Part shown: piece after piece, positions 18,398 to 27,185 of the stretch
How positions within the stretch are numbered: position 1 is the stretch's first letter
Layout of the letters: each line of letters opens with the position of its first letter
Assembly: GCF_947496995.1 (NCBI RefSeq)
Contig: NZ_CANMFD010000006.1
Span: 124,001-188,000, forward strand
Reading direction: 5' to 3'
Source of the DNA: an uncultured Roseibium sp.
Lineage (GTDB): Bacteria > Pseudomonadota > Alphaproteobacteria > Rhizobiales > Stappiaceae
Length of the DNA: 64,000 nt
Translations under genes and position numbers: made by a program
Notes under the pieces: model-generated
The model's input: the letters and a program-made list of their open reading frames with translations, nothing else
Databases searched by the model: none
Told to the model about the DNA's origin: nothing

Positions 18398-21319
18398 ATG
18401 TCGCGGGAGCTTTATGAAATTCAAGCCGGTGGCATCAGCTACCGGCTTGACGTCGCGGCGCGACGAGTAACCGGACCTGGAGACGCGATAATTCCGGTTG
18501 GCGGTATCCATTGGGACTTGCTCTGCTACCTTATAAGAAGTCCTGGCGATGTGATCAAAAATGATGATCTCCATAGGCAGGTTTGGGTTGGCAAAACGGT
18601 CAATGAAGAAACTGTCGAGAAAACCATTCGGAATTTAAGGAGATTACTTGGGGACAAGAAACCTTGGAGAATCATCGAGACAGTTCGCGGCGTGGGATTC
18701 CGATTGAATGCCGCAGTTCTGCAAATCACAGAGAATTTGTCCAACGAAGTTGACAGAAACGAAGCATCCGTAAGCTTGGTACCCGTGCAGTTGGCGATTG
18801 GTGAGGCTACTCAGCCAAAACCCATTAAGGTCCAGATGAAACTGGAACCAATGGCCTTTCGATTGGCTCACGAAATTTTTCAAGAACAGCCAAGGCCTTT
18901 GCGCCAATTCGAACTGTTTTGCCAAAATAACCTTGGCTACTTCTCGCGTTCATTATTTGCAAAAGCGCGAAATTTAGATCCGAATCTCTTTCCAGATGAA
19001 GAAAAAATTGTTCAAGATTTCTTACAAGATAACAAGAAGCATCTTGTTATATACGGAAGCGGCGGCTCCGGGAAAACAACACTGCTGAGACGCATCGCAG
19101 AGGGCTTTGAAAACATTGAGGGTCTGCAAACTTTTTATTGTATCGATCCAACTGGCCTAGAGCCAGCGGACCTTCGCTCCTTGACGATACAGAACAAAGC
19201 TTTGATCGTTATCGACTACTTTGAAAAGTGCCCCAACTTTGTAGAAGTGAGCAGGGCGTTAAACAAAATGCAGCATGTCAAAACGTTACTGGCCTGCCGA
19301 CAGTCCGCCATAGAGAACATTATCGACGCAGTTGGCGAACAAAATTGCCACGAAATAGCATTGTCATCTTCCAACGATAGTGAGATGTATCTTCGATGGG
19401 TGACTGAAAATATTGTAAAGGTGGGTGTAAAAGGAAAACTTGGATACGAAGTAAAAAAGCACTATAGCACTAATCCGTTGATGGCTTCATTTATTGCTTA
19501 CCAAATTTTTCTAAACAGAATAGACAAGAACGCGATATCAATCGTTAGAAGTTCCGGAGATTTTCACGAGTGGGTGACGTCAAGTATTTCCTCTCTTGCT
19601 AATACGAATTTATATGCATCTGAGGCCTTAAATATAAAAGACGTCCGAAGTGCTTCTTTCGAAATATTTGCAAATATTTACCTAAGTAAAATTAGTAGCA
19701 AAGCGGAAAAAATTGCGTCTATTTTGTTAGATGATGGTTTTTTAGTTATTGATCGAATAACCGCCACCTATAGTTCGGCCCACGATGTGATTGCTGATGC
19801 TGCGATCGTTGTTTGGCTTAAAAGTTTCAGGACACCAACTTCATCCTTTCAGCTATTGGCGGACATTCAGAAATTAGTATCAAAGTACGATACAGAACGT
19901 GAATGGTTAAATTTGATTGGCGTGTTTGATCGGATTAGTGTTGATAAAATTGTCCGCGCCGACGTTTCGATCCAAATTTCTGAAATTATTGCACGAGAAG
20001 TTTTGAACCAGAACCAAATCGGTCTACAAACGATCTTGGCAGTTATTACATCTTCATTCCTTCCAAATAATATTAAAATGATGACAGTTCGCGACATGCT
20101 TGAGCGAGGCGAAGATCAATACGCAATATTTAAATACATCGCCGCACCTTTCTTAGATATGCTTGCTGAGGCTGCGGACGGCAATGTTCGAACTCTTCTA
20201 CTCAAACGTTTTGATGAAGCACTTCTTGCCGAGGCTGATCAGATCATTGCGCCTAGAGATTATTATTCGTCTAACCGCCTCTTGGTTGAAGCGTATCGGA
20301 AGTTTAGCGAGCGTTATGAGCCTGCCGTCCTTGCATTCTACAACCATCAAATTAAGCGCGAGAATTGGAAGGTAATTTTTTTGGTCATCGCTCTTCTTCG
20401 AGAATCTAGCTCGAGCGAAGGGCTGGACCTCGATGCCATGACGGAAACTTGTCTAAACAAGTTTGGTGGCTTGAAGGATGCCCGATTCCTCATCGAACAC
20501 TATCTCCAAACAAAAAGAGATCCAGTAAGAATGCTCAAGTTCGCGAGAGTTTGGCTTCAGTCTGGGAATCACGCAGACGGTGAGTTTATTGCCACAGAAG
20601 GGGTGTATTTCCTAATTTGTGAATGGGTTGAGGCAGGGGGCGAGCTTGACGCACTCCGAATAGAATTTGATCATTGGGCACAACTCAAATTAAATGGCCC
20701 TAAATTTGGCGTCTCGCAATTTCTATTTCGCTACTTCAGATACCCCAATCTCTACGAGAATTTGAGTTCCGCGAACCAAGAAATATTGACCGATTTGGCT
20801 GAAGAGTTTCTTCAAAAAGCCGATGACAAAAAGTTCTTAGGAAAGAAATTCTTTATCCTAAAAACTCTCTTCCAGAAAGGGTTACTTAAAAATTCGATTG
20901 CTGGCAAAGTTATATTGAACACGCCCTATGAAAAGAGTCTGAAGTATTTCGAAAAGCCGGGAGATTTGATTAACGCTGACGTCGCGCTCAATTTAGCTAA
21001 TGCACTTATGCATGATACTATTAATAGTCCCACAGATCGACGGAAGACCGCTAGGAATTTGGCGGCGCTTGATGATCTGATGCAGTCCTTAGGGGTTTCA
21101 TCTCAATACAGGGCAGCATTATCTACTTGGTTAAAAGCGGACGACAGTGGACGCAAAAGCTTTTTCAGTAGATGGTACAGATTATATGGCACTTTCACTC
21201 CGTTTGAGAAAGAAGCCGTAGATTGCTGGAGATTCCCTGGAAATAAAGAAGAGCTTCTTTCATATCAGGAATCTGACGAGTGGATTCAGGCTGTACGAGA
21301 CATTGATGCATTATACTAG
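18398..21319 (+). CDS. winged-helix (OmpR/CadC-type) fused to STAND/NACHT-like P-loop NTPase
   Basis: 973 aa. Residues 1-105 are a Trans_reg_C winged helix (WDLLCYLIRSPGDVI, TVEKTIRNLRRLLGD, the RIIETVRGVGFRL hairpin). After a ~100-residue linker comes the P-loop domain: Walker A VIYGSGGSGKTT (K226), Walker B ALIVIDYFE (D273), and a sensor-1-like TLLACRQS (R301), the arrangement of STAND/NACHT ATPases. Residues about 330-973 are helical with no recognised repeat and could be the ligand-sensing half. No TIR, nuclease, protease or membrane effector is visible, so the winged helix is the only evident output domain. Alternatives: a MalT/AfsR-like transcription activator, or an anti-phage sensor. 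GAGGGG lies upstream of the ATG. Base composition is unlike the neighbours. Confidence 0.85.
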   Translation: MSRELYEIQAGGISYRLDVAARRVTGPGDAIIPVGGIHWDLLCYLIRSPGDVIKNDDLHRQVWVGKTVNEETVEKTIRNLRRLLGDKKPWRIIETVRGVGFRLNAAVLQITENLSNEVDRNEASVSLVPVQLAIGEATQPKPIKVQMKLEPMAFRLAHEIFQEQPRPLRQFELFCQNNLGYFSRSLFAKARNLDPNLFPDEEKIVQDFLQDNKKHLVIYGSGGSGKTTLLRRIAEGFENIEGLQTFYCIDPTGLEPADLRSLTIQNKALIVIDYFEKCPNFVEVSRALNKMQHVKTLLACRQSAIENIIDAVGEQNCHEIALSSSNDSEMYLRWVTENIVKVGVKGKLGYEVKKHYSTNPLMASFIAYQIFLNRIDKNAISIVRSSGDFHEWVTSSISSLANTNLYASEALNIKDVRSASFEIFANIYLSKISSKAEKIASILLDDGFLVIDRITATYSSAHDVIADAAIVVWLKSFRTPTSSFQLLADIQKLVSKYDTEREWLNLIGVFDRISVDKIVRADVSIQISEIIAREVLNQNQIGLQTILAVITSSFLPNNIKMMTVRDMLERGEDQYAIFKYIAAPFLDMLAEAADGNVRTLLLKRFDEALLAEADQIIAPRDYYSSNRLLVEAYRKFSERYEPAVLAFYNHQIKRENWKVIFLVIALLRESSSSEGLDLDAMTETCLNKFGGLKDARFLIEHYLQTKRDPVRMLKFARVWLQSGNHADGEFIATEGVYFLICEWVEAGGELDALRIEFDHWAQLKLNGPKFGVSQFLFRYFRYPNLYENLSSANQEILTDLAEEFLQKADDKKFLGKKFFILKTLFQKGLLKNSIAGKVILNTPYEKSLKYFEKPGDLINADVALNLANALMHDTINSPTDRRKTARNLAALDDLMQSLGVSSQYRAALSTWLKADDSGRKSFFSRWYRLYGTFTPFEKEAVDCWRFPGNKEELLSYQESDEWIQAVRDIDALY

Positions 21320-21437
21320 GGATCCGTCATCTTTATACCAACTGCCCAGAAGAGCGCGTCCAGGACTGAGTAACATGACAAGGTAGGTATTCGCATGGTT
21401 CTGCCATTCTGGTTAGAGCATCGGCGACTACAACTAG

Positions 21438-22325
21438 CTGATGACAGGCCCTCCGGGCTCCGGAAAATCGATGCTCGCCAGCCGATTGCCGTCGATCTTG
21501 CCGCCGCTGACCCCGCGCGAACTTCTGGAAGTCTCGATGATCGCCTCGCTGGCCGGGGAACTGGCCGAAGGCAAGCTGACCGACCGCAGGCCGTTTCGCG
21601 CACCGCATCATTCGGCCTCCATGGCGGCCCTAGTCGGCGGCGGTCTGAAGGCCCGGCCGGGGGAAGTTTCGCTGGCCCATAACGGAGTTTTATTCCTGGA
21701 CGAATTGCCGGAATTCAATCCGCAGGTGCTCGACAGCTTGCGCCAGCCGCTGGAATCCGGCGAGGCGGTGATCGCCCGCGCCAATCACCGGGTCACCTAT
21801 CCGGCGCGCATCCAGTTGATCGCTGCCATGAACCCTTGCCGTTGCGGCCATGCCGGCGAACCCGGCCATCAGTGCCGCCGGGGCGAGCGTTGCGTGACCG
21901 ACTATCAGACCCGCGTATCCGGACCGTTCCTCGACCGGATAGACCTGAGGATAGACGTTCCCGCCGTGACCGCCGCCGATCTGATCGGTCCGGCGGAGGC
22001 CGAACCGTCCGCCGTGGTGGCGCAGCGTGTTGCCGAAGCGCGCAGGATACAGGAACGGCGCTTTCTGGAGTTCGGTGTTTCCTGCCGGACAAATGCCCAG
22101 GCCCCGGCTGCCATCGTGGAAACCATGGCCAGGACCGACGACCAGGGCCTCGTCTTTCTGCGCCAGGCTGCCGAAACGCTTCAGCTCAGCGCCCGTGGCT
22201 ACCACCGTGTGCTGAAACTTGCTCGCACCCTGGCCGATCTCGACGGCCAGGACAGCGTCAGCCGCATACATCTGGCCGAGGCAATGAGTTACCGCGGCCA
22301 GGACATGTCGCGCCGAGCGGCATAA
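21438..22325 (+). pseudogene. comM': second comM copy, 3' remnant (interrupted)
   Basis: Resumes exactly at the Walker A codons and runs to the native comM stop. From ATG 21441 it is an open 294-aa frame with intact Walker A, Walker B, Cys cluster and the C-terminal MSRRAA. It differs from copy 1 by about 5-7% of bases and a few amino acids (RIDV for RIEV, QRVAE for ERVAE, ERRFLEF for GQRFLEF), so the two copies are diverged alleles and not a fresh duplication. It lacks the N-terminal domain and has no obvious ribosome-binding site. It may be silent or give a truncated ATPase. Confidence 0.88.
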
Positions 22326-22440
22326 CGCGACATAGTCTGACGGCAGAATCATCACGATCTGAAGACAGCATATTAGAATCCGTGCCCGGGGTTTTTCCGG
22401 CTATGCTGTGCGCCACAGCCTCAAACATTGGAATCACATC

Positions 22441-22680
22441 ATGGCTCACCCGCCCCGCCGTCATACCAGCGCCATCGAAAGGGCCGAGTCCCTTTTCAAG
22501 TCGGCGACGACAAAGCCGGCCGCAGAAGCGCCGAAGCCCGCCGGAACAGCGTTGCCCGTGGGCAAGGAAACCGTGTCCGTGCGTCTCGACCGGGATGTTC
22601 TGGCCCATTTTCAGGAAGACGGCCCCGGCTGGCAGGACCGCATCAACGCAGCCCTCAGAAAAGCCGCGGGTCTGAGCTAG
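22441..22680 (+). CDS. DUF4415/BrnA-like antitoxin, orphan
   Basis: 79 aa. The C-terminal half matches the DUF4415/BrnA ribbon-helix-helix pattern: VSVRLDRDVLAHFQEDGPGWQDRINAALRKAAG. BrnA normally neutralises and co-regulates the ribonuclease toxin BrnT encoded just upstream. Here the 115 nt upstream follow comM directly and no BrnT-like frame exists on either side. It may be a solitary DNA-binding regulator or a relic of a toxin-antitoxin pair. It follows the native 3' end of comM. Confidence 0.75.
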   Translation: MAHPPRRHTSAIERAESLFKSATTKPAAEAPKPAGTALPVGKETVSVRLDRDVLAHFQEDGPGWQDRINAALRKAAGLS

Positions 22681-22856
22681 AGCGTTTCGTGTACAAGCGG
22701 GCTCCTGCATTCAATTTAACGCGACATGCTCTGGAACGGTGGGCTGCAGACAGGCAGGCATGCGGCATCCGTGCCGGTTTGAACGGTGCCCTACTTTCCC
22801 GTGCGACGGATCGGTGCTGTAGTGGCGTTTCGATTCACGTCAGGAAAGTGCGCGGT

Positions 22857-23822
22857 ATGTCATCGGATGGAGCGTCTCACGGCTATGAAGGCGGGCGGCT
22901 GAACCTGCCGTTTGTCGGCATATGCACTTTTGGAAAATACCCTTGTCAGCCGGACTGGGACGCCATCGACGCGGATGTCGCCGTGATGGGGGCGCCTTTC
23001 GATATGGGCACCCAGTGGCGCTCGGGCGCCCGGATGGGACCGAGGGCTATCAGGGAGGCCTCGACGCTGTTCTCCTTCGGCCATGGCGGCGCTTACGATT
23101 TCGAGGATGACATCACCTATCTGCCGTCGGAAACGACGCGCATTGTCGATATCGGCGACGCGGATATTGTCCACACCGACACGGTGGAAAGTCACAGGCG
23201 GATCGAATTTGGTGTCCGCAAAATTCTGGAGGCCGGCGCCCTGCCGGTGGTCCTGGGTGGCGACCATTCGGTGAACATTCCCTGCATCAACGCCTTCGAC
23301 GGGCAGGAGCCCGTTCATGTGGTGCAGATCGACGCGCATCTGGACTTTGTCGACGAGCGCCACGGCGTGCGCTACGGCCACGGCAATCCCATGCGCCGCG
23401 CGGCGGAAAAACCCTATGTGACCGGCCTCTCCCAGATCGGCATCCGCAACGTCTCGTCAACGGCGCGCGAAGGCTATGAGGACGCCCGCCGCATGGGGTC
23501 CGACATCCAGTCCGTGCGCCACGTGCGCAAACTCGGGATCGAAGGGATGCTGGCCCGTATTCCGGAAGGGGCCCGCTATTACCTGACCATCGACATCGAC
23601 GCCTTCGATCCCTCCATCGCCCCGGGCACGGGAACCCCCAGTCATGGCGGGTTCCTGTACTACGAAGTGCTGGAACTGATCGACGGCCTGGCCAGACGCG
23701 GGACCATTGCGGGGCTGGATCTGGTGGAGGTCGCGCCGGACTACGACCCGACCGGCTCCACCAGCACCCTTGCCGCGCAGCTTCTCATGAACACCATCGG
23801 CAGGATCCTGCACCACCGGTAA
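22857..23822 (+). CDS. agmatinase/arginase (ureohydrolase) family enzyme
   Basis: 321 aa, usual size for bacterial agmatinase-like ureohydrolases. Both Mn sites are complete: GGDHSVN, DAHLDF and DIDAFDPSIAPGTGTP. These enzymes hydrolyse a guanidino group to urea: agmatine to putrescine, guanidinobutyrate to GABA, and related reactions. Motifs alone do not settle the substrate. I start at ATG 22857; a longer frame from 22428 overlaps the DUF4415 gene in another phase and lacks family sequence at its N-terminus. No transporter or regulator is directly linked. Confidence 0.9.
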   Translation: MSSDGASHGYEGGRLNLPFVGICTFGKYPCQPDWDAIDADVAVMGAPFDMGTQWRSGARMGPRAIREASTLFSFGHGGAYDFEDDITYLPSETTRIVDIGDADIVHTDTVESHRRIEFGVRKILEAGALPVVLGGDHSVNIPCINAFDGQEPVHVVQIDAHLDFVDERHGVRYGHGNPMRRAAEKPYVTGLSQIGIRNVSSTAREGYEDARRMGSDIQSVRHVRKLGIEGMLARIPEGARYYLTIDIDAFDPSIAPGTGTPSHGGFLYYEVLELIDGLARRGTIAGLDLVEVAPDYDPTGSTSTLAAQLLMNTIGRILHHR

Positions 23823-23911
23823 GGATAACCGGGTGGCGGCCCCTACGATGATCCGGCTGCAAAGGACCGGTATTCATGATCCGGGCCCCGGGAGGAACCA
23901 AAGGGCAGGTG

Positions 23912-24526
23912 TCACAGTGCAGGTGAGAAGAGGAGCCTGATGTAGGACCGCAGAAGAACAATCTGTTGCGGGAGAACGGCGGTCTCCCCGACCGCACGGG
24001 ACAGGACGATGCCACCCTCGACGGTCCCGGTGATCATGTCGGCAACCGTCATGAGGTCCACGTCGTCCCGGGGCGGATAAATGGCGGCGATTTCCTTCAA
24101 CACTCCGAGAAAGCGTTCCCGCCAGGCCAGAATAGCCTGTCGATTCAGGTCGCGTACCTCCTGGTCGAACATGCGTTCCGAATAGGCAACCGTTGCCACA
24201 AGACAGCCTGGGTGACCGTTCGGTAGGTCTTCCATCAGTTCCGCGAAAAGTTTCAGTCCGATCAGGAAGGAATGCAGCGGATCCCCGTGCAGGTCGCGGG
24301 CGCGGTCGAAAATATCATCCAGGATCGCGTTTTCGGTATCGAGATATCTTTGCAGCAGTGCCCTGGCAAGATGGTTCTTGTCCCTGAAATGGTAGAAGAA
24401 TCCACTCTTGGTGATGTCCGCCGCGGAAATGATTTCGTCGATGGAGGTTCCACCGAAGCCTTTCGATAGAACGCTCGCCTCGGCAATATCGAGGATAAGC
24501 TCACGTTTCGACTGCGCCTTGGCCAT
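23912..24526 (-). CDS. TetR-family repressor
   Basis: 204 aa. N-terminal TetR HTH (residues about 8-55: REL ILDIAEASVLSKGFGGTSIDEI, ITKSGFFYHFRDKNHLARAL) and a helical ligand domain with the TetR_C-type stretch GHPGCLVATVAYSERMFD seen in regulators of the AcuR/YxaF-like group. It is divergent from the DUF1127-like/homocysteine methyltransferase pair across 317 nt containing a perfect 14-bp palindrome, the probable operator. Confidence 0.92.
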   Translation of the reverse strand: MAKAQSKRELILDIAEASVLSKGFGGTSIDEIISAADITKSGFFYHFRDKNHLARALLQRYLDTENAILDDIFDRARDLHGDPLHSFLIGLKLFAELMEDLPNGHPGCLVATVAYSERMFDQEVRDLNRQAILAWRERFLGVLKEIAAIYPPRDDVDLMTVADMITGTVEGGIVLSRAVGETAVLPQQIVLLRSYIRLLFSPAL

Positions 24527-24843
24527 TTACCGTCTCGAACCACTTAATTTTTCAATTTTCGTTCCAAAACCGCACAATTGTGCGCCGTGACCGCAGCACG
24601 TCAAGGCGGCTTAGCGTCCGGCGCGGGGCATGACCACTGTACCGGCGGTCAAGTCGCGGGACGGCCCGGCTGGGCCTTATTCCCGGTTGGATCCGTAAAT
24701 ATCTGACAATAATAGACAATTTGCGCAATCCGGAGACTTGACCACGGGTCTTCTATCGCCGGACGCCGCCTTCCCCCATCTATGACGGCGTAAACGGGAA
24801 CTTTCCGTTCCTTCGCAAGAACTTTTTTGCTGGTGATTTCAAG
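24527..24843. other. divergent promoter region of TetR and DUF1127-HMT genes
   Basis: No gene in these 317 nt. It contains the palindrome at 24571-24584 and an AT-rich stretch at 24695-24725 that could hold promoter elements for the rightward genes. No other structure stands out. Confidence 0.5.
24571..24584. promoter_or_regulatory. perfect palindrome, probable TetR operator
   Basis: CGCACAATTGTGCG, a perfect 14-bp palindrome centred about 50 nt upstream of the TetR start. TetR repressors typically bind such short dyads in the gap between themselves and a divergent target. Confidence 0.5.
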
Positions 24844-25041
24844 ATGACAATATTTCCCCGCACTGCGCGGCTCCGTCCCGGCTTCGGTTTCGTCGCCGGG
24901 ATTGGCCGTTTTTTCAGGAAGAAACCTCGATCAGGCCCTGTGAAGGGCGGTCTGCACGGGCTCGACCCGCACCTTCTGCGCGACCTCGGCCTGCGGCCGG
25001 ACGCACGTTCCCTGTCTATTTTCAACTTCCATGAGGACTAA
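24844..25041 (+). CDS. small DUF1127-like basic protein
   Basis: 65 aa, rich in Arg/Gly. The C-terminal LHGLDPHLLRDLGLRPDARS matches the short DUF1127/YjiS-type motif (usually L..L..h.LrDiGl). In some alphaproteobacteria such proteins take part in small-RNA-linked or phosphate regulation, but no specific role can be given. Its stop is 4 nt before the next start, so it is translationally linked to the homocysteine methyltransferase. Confidence 0.6.
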   Translation: MTIFPRTARLRPGFGFVAGIGRFFRKKPRSGPVKGGLHGLDPHLLRDLGLRPDARSLSIFNFHED

Positions 25042-25045
25042 TCCC

Positions 25046-25993
25046 ATGAGCGGCAAGACTTTTCCGTCGCCGACCCCCGGCAGATACTACCTGACCGAGG
25101 GCGGTACAGAGACTGAAATCATGTACAAATGGGGCTTCGATCTCCCGGAATTCGCAATGTTTCCGCTGCTTGAAAAGCGGAAGTCCGCGGATGTCATCCG
25201 CGGTATGTACCGGCGCTATCTTGATGTCGTGGCCAGATACGGCCATTCGGCTCTTATCGGCGGTTTTGACTACCGGGCGAGCCCGGACTGGGGCGCAAAG
25301 CTCGGCTATTCCGCGAGTGCGCTGGCCGAGGCGAACCTGCGATCGATCCAGTTTCTGAAGGATGTGGCCGCCGAATATGAAGCGGATATCCCGTCAATGC
25401 TGTTTAGCGGATATGTCGGACCGCGCGGCGACGCCTACGGGCTGAACATGTCGGTCACGGAGGAGTCTGCCGAGGAGTATCATTCGGTGCAGATCGAAAC
25501 CCTCGCGCGGGCCGGAGTGGATCTTGTCTGGGCGCTGACCTTCAACAATCCGGCGGAGGCGATCGGTGTCGTCCGGGCGGCCCGCCGATTGGACCTGCCG
25601 GTTGCGGTGTCATTTTCTCTCGACAGCACGCACCGCCTGAAATCCGGGTTTCCCCTGTCGAGGGCGATCGCAATCGTCGACGAAGCCACAAACGGTTATC
25701 CCGCGTTCTACTCCCTCAATTGTTCCCATCCCCAGGAATTCGAACCGGCGCTCGAGGATTGGAACTGGACGTCCCGCCTTCGCTCAATCCGACCAAATGC
25801 CGCGAAGATGGACAAGATCGCGCTTTGCAAGCTCGGCCATCTTGAGGAAGGCGACCCGGAAGAGCTCGGCCGGCTGATGGCCGATGTCTTCAGGCGCCAT
25901 CCGCATATGGACATCTGGGGAGGCTGCTGCGGAACCGGTCACGTCCATCTGGAGGAAATTGCGCGGCACCTGCCACAGCCGGTGCCGGCATGA
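25046..25993 (+). CDS. homocysteine S-methyltransferase family protein
   Basis: 315 aa. The zinc-thiol ligands of the family are present: Cys226 in SLNCSHP and Cys294-Cys295 in WGGCCGTGH. The N-terminus carries LTEGGTETEIMYKWG. The family moves a methyl group from S-methylmethionine, betaine-type donors or similar to homocysteine; which donor is not readable here. The start at 25046 is supported by GAGGA 8 nt upstream; ATG 25031 is an in-frame alternative. It is probably controlled by the divergent TetR protein. Confidence 0.9.
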   Translation: MSGKTFPSPTPGRYYLTEGGTETEIMYKWGFDLPEFAMFPLLEKRKSADVIRGMYRRYLDVVARYGHSALIGGFDYRASPDWGAKLGYSASALAEANLRSIQFLKDVAAEYEADIPSMLFSGYVGPRGDAYGLNMSVTEESAEEYHSVQIETLARAGVDLVWALTFNNPAEAIGVVRAARRLDLPVAVSFSLDSTHRLKSGFPLSRAIAIVDEATNGYPAFYSLNCSHPQEFEPALEDWNWTSRLRSIRPNAAKMDKIALCKLGHLEEGDPEELGRLMADVFRRHPHMDIWGGCCGTGHVHLEEIARHLPQPVPA

Positions 25994-26068
25994 CCATGAC
26001 CGTCGGCACCCTGCGTGTCATTTCAGCCTGATTCATCGGGCCGGGTCCCGACCCTAACGCGACAGGCC

Positions 26069-27028
26069 CTACAGCCCTTCGAACAGCGCAGTCGACAGGT
26101 AACGTTCGGCAAAGGACGGGATGATCACGACGATGTTCTTGCCCGCCATCTCGTCCCGCTGTCCGACCCGGATCGCGGCGGTCAGCGCCGCGCCGGAGGA
26201 GATGCCGACCGGCACGCCTTCGGTTTTGGCAACTTCGCGGGCCATGGCGAAGGCATCCTCGTTGGCGATGGTCTGGACTTCATCATAGACGGATGTGTCC
26301 AGAATGGACGGGATGAAACCAGCACCAATGCCCTGGATCTTGTGCGGCCCAGGCTGACCGCCGGACAGGATCGGGCTGTCCGCCGGTTCCACCGCAACCA
26401 CATGCACATCGGGATTGCGCGTCTTGAGCACCTGGGACACGCCGGTGATGGTGCCGCCGGTGCCGATGCCGGAAACGAAGACGTCCACCTTGCCGTCCGT
26501 GTCGTTCCAGATTTCTTCGGCCGTGGTGTTGCGGTGGACTTCCGGGTTGGCCGGATTTTCGAATTGCTGCGGCATCACCGAGCCCTCGATCTCGCCCAGC
26601 AGCTCTTCGGCGCGGGCGATCGCGCCTTTCATGCCTTTCGGGCCTTCGGTCAACTCCAGTTCAGCGCCCATGATCTTGAACATCTTGCGGCGCTCGACGG
26701 ACATGGTCTCCGGCATTACCAGGATCAGCCGGTAGCCCTTGGCGGCGGCAACGAAGGCAAGTGCAATGCCGGTATTACCGGATGTCGGCTCCACCAGAGT
26801 GGTCTTGCCGGGCACGATCCTGCCGTCGGCTTCCATCGCCTCGACCATGGCGACACCAATACGGTCCTTGACGCTGGAGATCGGATTGAAGAACTCCAGC
26901 TTGGCCAGCAGGTTGCCCTTGACGCCATGGGTCTTCGCGAGACGGTCCAGTCTGACGATCGGCGTGTCGCCGATGGTATCCGTGATGGAGGAATAGATTT
27001 TTCCCCGGCCGCTGGTCTTGATGGTCAT
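26069..27028 (-). CDS. cysK: cysteine synthase A (O-acetylserine sulfhydrylase)
   Basis: 319 aa PLP enzyme making cysteine from O-acetylserine and sulfide. The PLP lysine sits in [11 protein letters not shown], the substrate loop is [11 protein letters not shown], and the phosphate-binding loop is [17 protein letters not shown] lies near the C-terminus. The ATG at 27028 has AGGGAG 6 nt upstream, so the longer frame from 27082 is rejected. Stand-alone, with no cysE beside it. Confidence 0.95.
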   Translation of the reverse strand: MTIKTSGRGKIYSSITDTIGDTPIVRLDRLAKTHGVKGNLLAKLEFFNPISSVKDRIGVAMVEAMEADGRIVPGKTTLVEPTSGNTGIALAFVAAAKGYRLILVMPETMSVERRKMFKIMGAELELTEGPKGMKGAIARAEELLGEIEGSVMPQQFENPANPEVHRNTTAEEIWNDTDGKVDVFVSGIGTGGTITGVSQVLKTRNPDVHVVAVEPADSPILSGGQPGPHKIQGIGAGFIPSILDTSVYDEVQTIANEDAFAMAREVAKTEGVPVGISSGAALTAAIRVGQRDEMAGKNIVVIIPSFAERYLSTALFEGL

Positions 27029-27185
27029 TGATGTCTCCCTGAAGCAACCTGTTCGCATTGGCAGCACAGGAAAGCCGTGCAATCCTGATTGGTTGGTGGG
27101 CTAAGATAATACGGCCATTGGAAAGTTTTAAGGGGTTTGAGATGCCTTTACCGCCACGCCGGTAAAACCTTTTTCCCCGAAAAGC

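Larger units (their letters stand above)
18031..21437 (+). mobile_element. 3.4-kb AT-rich insert in comM copy 2
   Basis: The sequence between the two halves of the second comM copy. It is strikingly AT-rich compared with the GC-rich flanks (see 19420-20160), indicating a foreign source. It splits comM exactly at the Walker A codons: left flank ...CACAATCTTTTGA, right flank CTGATGACAGGCCC.... Only TGA is shared at the two junctions, so there is no clear target-site duplication. I find no terminal inverted repeats, integrase or transposase. Cargo: a 53-aa membrane peptide and a 973-aa winged-helix STAND-like NTPase. It is probably the residue or cargo of a larger island. Confidence 0.85.

Noticed and set aside
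18031..21437. Tn7-like ends (5'-TGT) at both edges of the comM insert
   Set aside because: TGT triplets can be found near both edges, but the flanking 5-mers differ, so there is no target duplication, and no repeated terminal binding sites are visible.
22326..22440. A BrnT toxin gene upstream of the DUF4415 gene
   Set aside because: Only 115 nt are available and no frame with BrnT features exists on either strand.
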